Positions 1-12,783 of a DNA stretch of 14,034 nucleotides are shown here, piece after piece. Source of the stretch: Cochliopodium minus (taxonomy: Eukaryota > Discosea > Himatismenida > Cochliopodiidae); assembly GCA_024220525.1 (NCBI GenBank), contig JAMYWO010000374.1:1-14034 (forward strand), given 5' to 3'. The stretch's first letter is position 1. Every line of letters starts with the position of its first letter. The notes under the pieces were generated by a model. It saw only the letters and a program-made list of their open reading frames with translations, searched no databases and was not told where the DNA came from. The translations under genes and the position numbers were made by a program.

Positions 1-83
1 TTTTTTATTTTTTATTTTTTATTTTTTATTTTTTATTTTTTATTTTATTTTTTATTTTATTTTTTATTTTATTTTTTATTTTA
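1..83. repeat. T-rich simple repeat inside the ARF intron
   Basis: Bases 1-42 are six copies of the 7-mer TTTTTTA. Bases 43-83 alternate TTTTA and TTTTTTA, giving a 12-nt period. It lies in the intron before the last exon of the ARF-like gene and begins at the window edge, so its true length is unknown. It looks like ordinary slippage-prone intron sequence. Confidence 0.85.
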
Positions 84-254
84 AATTTTCATATTCTTTA
101 TAATTTTTTGTTTATTTTTTGTTCACAATGTTTTTATTCTTTATAATTTTTGTTTTGTAAAATTATTTTTTAATTTATCAATTTTTAATATAATTATTTT
201 TATGATCCATTTTGTTTATTATTTATTTCTTTTTTTTATTTTTTGTTGATAAAG

Positions 255-383
255 GATAAATTGGATGTTCTTCAGTTGAAGATCCAGTGGTACATCCAAG
301 GTAGCTCTGGTTTGACTGGGTATGGAATAGATGAAGGATTTGATTGGCTACTCAAGTCAATGGACAATGTGATTGATAATTAG
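255..383 (+). CDS. ARF-family small GTPase, C-terminal exon (partial)
   Basis: This is the last exon of a small GTPase of the ADP-ribosylation factor family, which recruits coats and effectors in membrane traffic; the rest lies left of the window. The acceptor is the AG at 253-254 (GATAAAG|G) and the stop is TAG at 381-383, leaving 42 residues. The segment WYIQGSSGLTGYGIDEGFDW matches the ARF C-terminal block, in which WYIQ leads into the guanine-base loop and then helix 5 with its EG-DWL motif. The usual ARF loop (CATSGDG) is altered here to GSSGLTGYG, so it could be a divergent ARF or an ARL rather than ARF1. It ends in an acidic tail. An AATAAA lies just after the stop (386-391), although that hexamer is common in DNA this AT-rich. 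The family call is firm; the subfamily is not. Confidence 0.82.
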   Translation, partial: DKLDVLQLKIQWYIQGSSGLTGYGIDEGFDWLLKSMDNVIDN

Positions 384-660
384 AAATAAATTTAATTTAA
401 AATGTATTTAGAATTAAATGTTTTTTTTGATAAAAAATAATTATTTTTTTCGACTTTTTAAAGAAATGTTCATATACAAAGAAAAAAAATAACACAAGAA
501 CTTTTTTTTTTGAAAAATTTTTTATTTGTGAAATTTATTTTTCTTTTTTTTCTTTTGAATCGACAAAGACATTTTAAGTCCTTGTTACATCCAAAAGATA
601 AAAGAAAAAAATTTTTATTTGAAGAAAAAAACATTCAAATCATTTTGATATTCAAAATAG
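384..660. other. Intergenic region between convergent ARF-like and H1 genes
   Basis: No gene is supported here. It should hold the 3' untranslated regions of the + strand ARF-like gene and the - strand linker histone. A slightly less AT-rich patch near 555-600 has no ORF or RNA-gene structure that I can support. Confidence 0.6.
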
Positions 661-682
661 TTTTTTTTGCCGCCAAAAAAAA
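661..682 (-). other. A8/T8 hairpin directly after the H1 stop codon
   Basis: Read on the - strand, the H1 stop codon (685-683) is followed immediately by T8, GGCGGC and A8. In the mRNA, U8 and A8 can pair as an 8-bp stem with a six-base GGCGGC loop. The GC-only hexamer stands out in this AT-rich DNA. It does not match the canonical metazoan histone stem-loop, and the all A-U stem is weak. It could be a 3'-end element, or a chance pairing of two homopolymer runs around an E2F-like GGCGG. Confidence 0.35.
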
Positions 683-1560
683 TTAATTTTTGGAGGATTT
701 TTTGGTGGTAGTTTTTTTCTTTGGAGAAGTTTTCTCTTCAGATTCAGACTCTTCTGATTGTTCCTCCTCCTCTTCAGATTTCTTGGAAGATTTCTTTGTG
801 GTGGTTTTTTTTTTAGGAGATTCAGAAGCTTTTTTCTTTGGGGAATCTGTTGATTTTTTCTTAGGGGATTCTGTTGATTTTTTTTTTGCAGGGCTGCGTG
901 ATCTTTTACGTGGCTCTGGATCAGGGAATCTCATTTTTTTAGATTTGGATGGTGATTTTCCTCTCTTTTTGTCATTGATACGTGAACTGTGTCTTGTTGG
1001 TTCTTCTTTTGCCAACTTTTTGGAGATTTTGGATGGATCCACAGTGAATGATTGTTTCTCCTTTTGGAATAATCCCTTTTCTTCTCCATCTTTGAGAGCA
1101 GCCTAATTTTATTGAAGTAGAATAAATTTTGTGTTAAAAATATATAAAATTTATATAATTTTTTCATATAATTAAAATTTCTCTTTGCACTTATATGTAC
1201 AACTTATTATGATGGTATTATAGTATTATAATAGGATAAAACTAATTATTTGATAATATATAATTTTATAAATACCTTGAGATGAAGGACATAGTTTCCA
1301 CTCACATCATAATTGTCTACAATATAGTTTTCGATGAATCTTCTGCTTGTTAGCTTGTTCCCATTGCTCAAGATAGCCTCACTGATCATATTTTTGTAGC
1401 TAGGATTCTTCTGGTTGACGAGATTTGTTCTTTTTCTTCTTTTCTTTTTTTCTTCGCTATCCTTATCGTCCTTCTCTCCTTTATCAGTGGTTTTTTTCTT
1501 TGGAGATTTTTTAGGCTTTGGGGATTTGGTTTTTTTCTCAACAGATTCTTCTTCACTCAT
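683..1560 (-). CDS. Linker histone H1 (two exons)
   Basis: The coding sequence is complement(join(683..1102,1276..1560)), 234 residues. The intron (1103-1275) has donor AAG|GTATTT and acceptor ATTAG|G and keeps phase 0. Linker histones bind nucleosomal linker DNA and compact chromatin. Residues 1-50 are a basic tail with KSPKPKKSPKKK. Residues about 51-118 form the globular winged-helix (GH1) domain: NPSYKNMISEAI opens it, FIENYIVDNY is the middle helix, and the intron falls before AALKDGEEKGLFQ and the closing wing (QSFTV). Residues 119-234 are a Lys/Ser/Pro tail with SPAKKK, three tandem 8-residue units ending in SPKKK (171-194), an acidic patch (205-218) and a last SPKKKTTTKKSSK. The SP-K motifs are typical CDK sites and DNA-binding elements of H1. 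The acidic patch is unusual. The start is the first ATG, preceded by an A-rich leader. The open frame on the other strand is a shadow. Confidence 0.9.
806..877 (-). repeat. Three tandem 24-nt units encoding (S/A)(T/S)(E/D)SPKKK
   Basis: Inside the H1 tail, residues 171-178, 179-186 and 187-194 read STESPKKK, STDSPKKK and ASESPKKK. The units differ at synonymous sites, so this is not a very recent duplication. Copy number of such SPKK repeats often varies in H1 tails. Confidence 0.85.
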
Positions 1561-2027
1561 TATAGTTTCTTTTTTTTTTGATTTTTCTTTTTTTTTTTTT
1601 TTCTTTTTTTCAAACTGAAAGAAATGTTAAAATTTATTTTGTTTGGTAACGATCTTTTTTTTTCAAATTGGCGCTCAAAAATCAAACCATTTTTTATATT
1701 AAATAATAACGTTATTATAAAAAGGTAAAGTGGAATTTTGTTTCAAAGAATAATTTTGAATCAAAAGAAATTAGTCAATTAAAAAACAATATTTTTAAAG
1801 TATAACCTAAAATTAGATGAGATAAGAATCAAAAAAAAAAAAAAGAATTAAATGAAATTAACAAAAAGAATTTTTTTTAAAATTTAATTTGATTTGTTTT
1901 TTGATTTACAAAAATTGATTTTTCTCTTTTTATTAAAAGAGATGATCAAAGAGGCTTGTTAAATAAAGTTTTTTTTTTTACTCAAAGTGATGTTGTGTTT
2001 CATTATTATTATTATTTTTTATTTTTT
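1561..2027. other. Intergenic region upstream of H1 and downstream of the DIL gene
   Basis: No coding segment is supported. It holds the promoter and A-rich 5' leader of the linker histone on the - strand (leader about 1561-1620) and the 3' end of the NT-C2/DIL gene. The only GC-containing word that stands out is ATTGGCGC at 1667-1674. Confidence 0.55.
1667..1674. promoter_or_regulatory. Possible E2F-like site upstream of H1
   Basis: ATTGGCGC differs by one base from the E2F consensus TTTSGCGC and lies about 110 bp upstream of the H1 start codon. S-phase histone genes are classic E2F targets in several lineages. One short match is weak evidence. Confidence 0.3.
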
Positions 2028-5000
2028 TTAGAGTTTTATGTCAGAGATGTTGAAAATTTTTTGATCGTCCAAGACAACTTTATCGATTGAAATTCTTTCA
2101 TGTTCTTCTACATTTGCAGATCTTGAAATATCTAGAAGATATCAGAAAAATATTTTAAAATAAAGATAATTTAAACGAAAATTTCTAAAAAAAAATTTAA
2201 AAAATTAAATTTAAAATAAAAATAAAAAGTTTTTAAAAAGAATAAAAAATTATTTTAACAAAAAGAAAATGAAATTTAAAGTGAAAAAATAAAGATTATT
2301 AGTGAAGAATTCATAACAAACAAAATAATTTTAAAAGGATATAAAAATTGTGTTTTGAAAAATAAAATATTAAAAAAGTGGAGTTTAAAACTAATAATTA
2401 TAAAATAAAAATAAATGTGAGAATAAAAATTAGTAAATGAAAAATAAAAATTATTAAATAAACAAGAATACAAAAAAATAAAAAAAATAAAACATAAAAA
2501 AAAAATAAAATAAAAAATATTAAATAAACAAGAATAAAAAAAATAATAAATAAAACTAAAAACTAAAAAAAAACAAAAAAATAAAAATTTCTTGATTTTT
2601 TTTTTTCTTTTTAACCTTTAATTACAGAAGAAGGGACATCTTCATTAGGATTGTACTGACTATAAACATCCAACAAATACTTGACCTGCAAAGGAGAAAG
2701 ATGAGGGAAAGTGTCAGTCAAAGTGTTTCCCGAAATGGAAGTCTTGTCAATCACCAAAACGTTAGAAAGATCGTTGAGGGGATCCAAAATAGTTTTGTAG
2801 GGGTTCCAGGAGTAGAGGATCTCTTTGTTGGAGGTCACCCAGTTTTCGAGCTCCGACATGAAGATTTTGAGTTGGATGCCGAGGTTGAAGCTGATGAGTG
2901 TTGGGTTCATCATTATTGCGTTGAAAATGTCTGCGTGCAGTGAATAAAACACCTTTTATTTATTTATTTATTTTTTTGAAAAGAAATAAATCCAAGTAAA
3001 TTAAAAATTCATAAATAAAACTTTCAAAAAAAAATATTTTTTCATGAAAATTTAATTGAAAAAAAAAAAAAATTAAAAAAAAAAAAATTTAATTCAAAAA
3101 TGATAAAAATAAAAATCAGATAATAAAAAATAATCAAATAAAATTAAAAAATTGAAAAATTGAGATATCAAAATTAATAATTTTTTTTATGAAATTAAGA
3201 AATAAATTAAAAATTAAAAATAAACTTTGAAATTTTTGAGGAAATAAAGAAGTAAATTAAAAATTAAAATTAATGAAATTATTAAAAAAAAATAAATTAA
3301 AATTGTAAAATAAAATAGATAATAAAAAATTATTTTATAGAAAAAAAAATAAAAATAAAAAAATTAAAAATAAAACAGGTTTACTTGATAAATAAATTGA
3401 TTAATGACTACATGAGGAATGGAAGATTTGTCTAAGGCATCCAAAAACACAGAAAGTTTGCTGCAAAGCTCGCTCTGAGAACTCGTTATTTTGACAGAGT
3501 CTTGCTTCTCTATCGAGGATCCCCACTTGCTGTTCACCTTTTTGGAGACGTATGAATCCACCATTTGGTTGCAGAATGTCAGGCATTTGTTGTAACATTT
3601 CAGTGCTTCAGTTTCTGATTTTGAGGAAAAGTAAAATTTAAAAGAATTAATTCAAAATAATTAAAACTGAAGTGAAAAAAAAGAAATAATAAAATAAAAA
3701 TTATAAAATAAAATAAAAATTATAAAATAAAATAAAATATAAAAATTAATTTTTTTTTTAAAAAAATAAAATTAAATGATTAAATAATGAAATATGAATT
3801 AAAAAATAGAAATGAAATCTTTAAAAAATAATAAAAAATATAAAAAATAAAAAATTAGAAATTTAAATTTAAAAAAAATGTAAATATAAAAATATAAATA
3901 AAATGAATAAATAAAATGAATAAATAAAATTTAAAATTAAAAAAAAAAATTTCAGAAGTTTTGTTTTACCAACATCAACTAGAAAAATGGCAATGGGAGT
4001 GACAGCATGTCTTTCTTTTTTGTGTAGCTCAATCCCCATTTTGGCGATGTTAATGTTGCTGGCTCCTGTCTCGTTGGCCAAGATGATGTGACAATTACAC
4101 AACCAGCCCATCCACTGAGCAATCTGTTTGAAATTATCCGATCTAAAAAATAAATCGAATATAAATATTGAGGAATTAATAAAATAAAATAAAATGAAAA
4201 TAAAGAAAAATAAATTGAAAAATTTGGTAAGATAGTTTTTAATTTTTATTGAAAAAAAAATATCAAAATTTTTAAATATTTTAAATTTTTTTTTGAAATG
4301 ATTTTAAAGACTAAATTTAAAAAAGAATCAAAAATAAAGTTATTATTCAATATTTAAATAGAAATTAATTTATTAAAAAATAAAAAAAAAATAAAAAATA
4401 AAAAAAAATAAAATATAAATAAATATAAAATAAAAAGTTAAAATTTTAAAATTAATCAAAAAAAAAAAATTTAGAGTAATTTGATAAAAATTTTAAATTT
4501 AGTTTTTTTTTTTGACCTGTTAATAATTTTTCTCAAGGTAGTCAACAACTCCTCCGTTACAGTAGACTCAACAGTGGACATATCATTGATTTCCTTCTGA
4601 ATGTCCTTCATCTGAGACTTGACATCCTTGATGTTGTTCTTAGGGATCTGCTTCTCCAAAACTTTGATTCGGGCGTTGGCGGAGAGGAGCTTCTTGTTGA
4701 TGGTGGCTTTCTTGTTCTCTAGCTCGATGATGCGCTCCCTCATTTTTTTGTTGGATTTTTCGAGATTTTTGATGTCTTTGTTGGCGTTTCCTGTCAGTTT
4801 TGATTCCATATCTGATTTTTCGAATATGTTGTCCTAATATTTTTGTTTTTAAATTAATTTTTTTTTTTTTTAAACGTTTTTTTTTTTCTTTTAAAAATTA
4901 AAAGTTATTGGAACAAGAATTTATGAACAAACTATTTTTTGATTTGATATTTGGAATATTTTAAAGAATAAAAGAATTTTAAAAGAATGATTTTTTTTTC

Positions 5001-6076
5001 AAAATTTTTTCTTGTTTTTAAATATTTGTAAATAAATGGTTTTAAAAAATTTGAAATAAATAACTACAAAAAAAAGAAGAAAAAAAAAAAAAGATAGATT
5101 AATAAGAGAATTTATTTTGATTTATAATAAAATCAAAAAATATTATAAAATTTAAAAATTGGGGATATTTAATTTTGAATTGATTCAAATAATTTATTAT
5201 AAAATTTGTTATTTTCCTTTTTATTTTATAAATTAAAATTTTTTAAATAAAAGAGAATATCATTAAATATTTTTTTGAAAAAGGAGTACATCTCTCGCTG
5301 TGAGGAGGTCATCATCATCAATGTCGTTTGTTGTCATTCCGTTGATTGCAGTGTGGTCAGTGGTGTCATCGCTGCTTTTGTCTTTGTTGTCTATTTTGTC
5401 AGATCTGTTAGATTTTTTGTCTTCTTCAGAGTTGTCTTCTTCTTTCTTTGATTCCAATGTGGTGTTGGATTCGACTTTTATCTGATATAATAAAAAAAAA
5501 AGATTTGAAATCTGAATCGATTGTAAATGGAAATTTTGATTGATTTCTTTTATTATATAAATTATATTTTATAATGTGTAATAGAAATTTCAATATTAAA
5601 TTATTTTAATATTATATTTCAAATATTAATTTCCATTATTGTCTCTTATTATTCTTTTATGGAGATATATTTCTTACATGTAATTTTGCAGGATTGTTTT
5701 TCATCAATGATTCGAAGGATCTCCCAGGCTTCTCCAACCATTCCAACGGGATATATTCATCACTCATCTTGGTACCCAAATCAGCAGAACATTTGGCAAT
5801 ATCTGTACCCTTATTGCCCGTCCACACTCTTATATTGAATTTGATGAGCTTTGGTTTGAATCCAGATGGTCCTTTACCAGGATATAATGTGGCATTGATG
5901 TTGATAGGTACCTTCCATGTGCATGCATTCTTGTTCACCACACACAATGGTGTTTTTCCTGCATTTTCTTTCTTTGATCCTCTTTTGAAGATCATATATA
6001 GCTGTTTTCCTTCGTATGGGAAGAGATTATCCAATCCCAATATCGTTAAATTAAATGTCACTTTCTTTTTGGACAT
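2028..6076 (-). CDS. NT-C2 / coiled-coil / DIL (dilute) domain protein
   Basis: The coding sequence is complement(join(2028..2131,2616..2952,3385..3614,3970..4142,4517..4833,5290..5481,5678..6076)), 583 residues; all joins keep phase. Residues 1-133 resemble the NT-C2 domain of EEIG1/EHBP1: KVTFNLTILGLDNLF, then GKTPLCVVNKNACTW, then KPKLIKFNI. That domain binds membranes. Residues 134-197 are an acidic Ser/Asp linker. Residues about 198-300 are a coiled coil. Residues about 304-549 resemble the DIL domain of myosin V tails: FYSLHADIFNAIMM, GIQLKIFMSELENW, and SPLQVKYLLDVYS followed by VPSSVI. There is no myosin motor, IQ motif or ankyrin repeat. It is probably a cytosolic adaptor linking membranes to the cytoskeleton (inference). 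The start is the first ATG. Introns are 196, 456, 374, 355, 432 and 484 nt, T-rich on the sense strand. Donors GTCAAA (4516) and GTACTC (5289) are off consensus. The DIL call is stronger than NT-C2. Confidence 0.75.
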
Positions 6077-6518
6077 TTTATTCTATTTTTCAATCTAATT
6101 TCTTTATATATTGTTCTATTTGTTTATTGTTTGATTTGATATGATCTATTCTTTTTTAAAGGAGGGAATTTCAATCTATTTTTTGACAATGATTTTTTTT
6201 TTTTATATTTTCTTGCTTAATTGTTTATTGTTATCATTTCCCTTGAATTGAAATGTCTTGTATTTATTTTTGGATTGCATTTCTATCAAATGAATAAGAA
6301 AGGAGGAGTTATTAAAGTGAAATTTTTTTTTTGAAAAATGGAAAAATCTTGAATCAAAAAATCTCATAATTACTCATAAAAAGGTGAATTATTGAAGTTT
6401 TTGTCCATAATAACTCAGTTTTAAGTTATAATTTTTTGCATTTCTTTCAAAATAAAGACAGAATAAAAATAAAAAAAAAGGAATTCATTTTTGACACAAT
6501 TACTTCCAAAAAGTAGGC
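6077..6518. promoter_or_regulatory. Shared upstream region between divergent DIL and ATE1 genes
   Basis: These 442 bp separate the two start codons and should contain both promoters. I see homopolymer runs and two purine-rich GGAGG words (AAAGGAGGG near 6159 and AAAGGAGGAG near 6299), but no convincing TATA box or shared inverted motif. No ORF is supported. Confidence 0.5.
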
Positions 6519-10369
<3,851 letters not shown>

Positions 10370-10416
10370 AAATAAAAAAAAAAAGATTAAAAATTAGAAA
10401 TTAATTTGAATTTTAT
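10370..10416. terminator. 47-bp convergent 3' spacer with polyadenylation-like signals on both strands
   Basis: The ATE1 stop (10367-10369) and the stop of the HEI10-like gene (10417-10419) face each other across 47 bp. AATAAA occurs on the + strand right after the ATE1 stop (about 10371-10376) and on the - strand overlapping the opposite stop (10412-10417). The transcripts must overlap or share a very compact end region. The hexamers are weak evidence at this base composition. Confidence 0.45.
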
Positions 10417-12415
10417 TTAAATGTTTTTTAGTAAATCAGAAAAATTATTGTCGGAATTGTTTGAATTATTTTTTTTGATTTTTTTGGCCCAATTAGATGA
10501 CAAGGGAGTGACAGGACGTTTAGGAACGAATTTGTCAACCGACTTTTCGCTGCTGTCGTTGATAGAGTTTCTGGGTGAGATCACTCTGTTTCTGAATCTA
10601 CTCAGAAGGTTTTCTTTGGAGTTGGGTGGACTCTTTATCTAAAAAAAATTATTTATTTTAATTTATTTTAAAATTTTGATTTTTTATTTTTTATTTTTTG
10701 TTTTATTATTTTTAATTTTTTAATTTTTTGTTTTTATTATTTTTATTTTTATTATTTTTATTATTTTACATTTGCCAACATGATTCTTTCTTCTTCTGTT
10801 GAAGGTCTAGTAGATGAGAAGGGAGAAACAGGAGTGGTGGATCTATTGTCTCTGTTAGCAAAGTTGCTTTAATAAAAAATAATTAAATTAATTAAAATAA
10901 AAATAAAAAATAAAAAATAAAAAATTATTAAATTATTAAAATAAAAAATATTAAAATAAAATAATAATTTTTTAATTTAATTTTACTTGTTACTATAGCG
11001 ATTGCTTCTGTTGAAACTCAAAGGAGAAGCCATAGTTTTTTTGTTTTGTATGAGATTATCTTTGTCAGAAGATTGGTGATTGGAAGAAGAGGAAGGATTT
11101 TCGTTGTTGTTGAAAGATTTGTTCTGATTGAAATTTCTTTTGAATCTTCCGAAAAGAAAACCTCCTCCATTATTATTATTTCCGATGTTGTTGTTCACAG
11201 AGGGATTGTTTGTTTGGTTCTTCATTTCGTTTTGTTGGTGTATCTTTCTTTGGAGATGAATATCTATCGATTCGTTGTTAAATTTTGAAGAGTAACTGTT
11301 GTTTCTGTATATTTTGAATTAAATTAAAATTATCAAATTGAAAGAAATGTAAATTCAATTTTAAATTTCATTTAATTAAAAAATAAAAATTAATATTTTG
11401 ATGATAAAGGATTTTAATGAGTTATGGGTATCCCTTCCTATTGATCATATCATATCAAATATAAATATCAATTATATTTCCCGCCATGAAAAATATAACC
11501 GAATTATAAAAAAAAATTTAAAATTTACCCACTTCCAGAACTCATTCTTCCATCTTTCTTATCCTCATTATCTATCTGGATTGCCTTCTGATATAATTCG
11601 GTGATTTTCCTCTTGGAATTTTTGAGAGAGTTGTTTTCATCCCTCAATTGAGACTCCATCTTCTGCAAAGTCTTGATCTCCTCGTTCATGCTTTGTATCT
11701 TGTTGCTTAATTGTTCTAATTTGGAGCGATATTCTTGCATTGTGTTTTGGCTTTCGTTTAATTTCCTCATTTGCCTCTCCCTCTCCATTTTCCTTTGCAT
11801 ATCCCAGAATTCATTGGCTCTTGAGGAGATATCGAAGACTGTTGAAGTGAGATATGAGTTTATTTATTTATATATTGGTTTAATGGAATGATAATGAAGA
11901 TATGATCGATATATGATGTGATTATGATTCTATTATGGACTTATATAAAGCTCATAAAGAATCACATATTAATTGTGTGAAGAAATTTGGATGAAATAAT
12001 CATTTTTTTTTATTTTTTTTTTTTACATGTTTTTTGATCCAATGTCAATATCTGCAATTGGAGCTATAACATTAAGAAATTTACATTTGCATTCAAAAAA
12101 TATGATTTATCATCTTCTTCTTTACCTTTTCCAGATCAATGATTGTATCTATCTTCACTATCTCATCTTTGGACAACACAGAAGAACATATCTGACATGT
12201 ATTATTTTCCATCACTTTCCTTGCATCTCTAGAGCAGAAAACATGGCAACAATTTGTAAGATAAGCACAATCTAAATCTGAATGTTAAATTGAAATCACT
12301 ATAAACATTTGTTTTTACCTTTGATTCTAATTGAACTATCAAAATGATATTCATGATAAAGATTTATTTGATATGATGAAAATTTTTTTTACCATATATT
12401 GCAATCTAAACTCAT
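10417..12415 (-). CDS. HEI10/CCNB1IP1-like RING coiled-coil protein
   Basis: The coding sequence is complement(join(10417..10638,10770..10866,10987..11304,11529..11838,12027..12063,12126..12277,12319..12335,12393..12415)), 391 residues; all phases close. The HEI10/CCNB1IP1/Zip3 family are SUMO/ubiquitin E3-type proteins that set crossover sites on meiotic chromosomes. The RING (5-44) reads C5-x2-C8, C23-x-H25-x2-C28, D31 in the fifth-ligand region, and C41-x2-C44; CSRDARKVM resembles plant HEI10. VLSKDEIVKI follows. FFDISSRANEFWDMQ (77-91) is close to the human signature I recall (VLDISSRALAFWTYQ). The spacing from the RING to this motif also matches. Residues about 90-165 are a coiled coil. 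The tail (about 180-391) is Asn/Ser-rich with TTPVSP, VISPRN and PVTPLS, which are S/T-P sites as in HEI10 tails. The start ATG puts C5 close to the N-terminus, as usual for the family. The first exons are 23, 17, 152 and 37 nt. Exact orthology (HEI10 versus RNF212/Zip3) is less sure than the family. Confidence 0.85.
12319..12335 (-). other. 17-nt micro-exon within the RING domain
   Basis: It lies between acceptor GATAG (ending at 12336) and donor AAAG|GTAAAA (12318). Its first base completes the TGT codon of C8, then come SIRIK and the first base of D14. Flanking introns are 57 and 41 nt. The join restores the C-x2-C and C-x-H-x2-C spacing of the RING, which is strong support for this tiny exon. 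Confidence 0.8.
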
Positions 12416-12783
12416 TTGAAAAAAAAAGAGCAAATCAGTCAAAATTATTGTGAACAAATTTTTTTATTTTTTTTATACATTTTTCAAAGAATAATTTTAT
12501 TTTGAGTTAAAATGATATAAAAAACAAATATAAGTAAGACAAATAAAAAGATAAAAAAGAGACTTAGGCAAAGAGTTTTTTAAAGGTATTGGAGATAAAT
12601 CCTATGAAGACAAAAGATACTGCAAAAAACATGAAGATGGAAGAACTGATTATGTAAAAATTACTTCGCGAGTGCCATCCAGAAAATTTTGAAAAAGGGG
12701 TTCGAAAAAGAAAGAGTTAGATTTGGAATATATTATCAAAATAACAAGATAGTTAATGTAAATGTGGATGTAAAATGTGAGAA
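12416..12783. other. Intergenic region with a less AT-rich island of unclear origin
   Basis: The part next to the HEI10-like start (12416-12560) is plain AT-rich upstream sequence. Bases 12567-12716 on the - strand are an open frame of 50 codons with no ATG, bounded by stops. It encodes a polar stretch (RTPFSKFSGWHSRSNFY), then a hydrophobic run (IFMFFAVSFVFIGF), and ends NTFKKLFA. That reads like a C-terminal membrane anchor. No in-frame acceptor or start precedes it on the - strand. It may be an orphan exon or a decayed gene. I recognise no family. Confidence 0.35.

Noticed and set aside
690-1106. A 138-codon open frame on the + strand, Phe/Ser/Asp-rich
   Set aside because: It is the antisense shadow of the Lys/Ser-rich H1 tail; the - strand reading has a recognisable GH1 domain and valid splice sites.
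2701-2943. A + strand open frame of 80 codons
   Set aside because: It is antisense to the DIL exon; the - strand matches DIL motifs and splices in phase.
4471-4809. ATG at 4809 as the start of a separate coiled-coil/DIL gene
   Set aside because: The frame continues upstream to an ATATTAG acceptor at 4834 in the same phase as the preceding exon, so one gene is simpler. A shorter alternative transcript is not excluded.
2028-6076. Myosin V heavy chain gene
   Set aside because: The tail resembles a myosin V globular tail, but no motor, P-loop or IQ motif occurs, and the 5' exons encode an NT-C2 domain.
5694-6098. A 134-codon + strand open frame
   Set aside because: It is the shadow of the NT-C2 exon, which has a clear domain pattern on the - strand.
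12699-12705. GGTTCGA resembling a tRNA T-loop
   Set aside because: The flanking bases do not form a T stem, and no acceptor or anticodon arm can be drawn on either strand.
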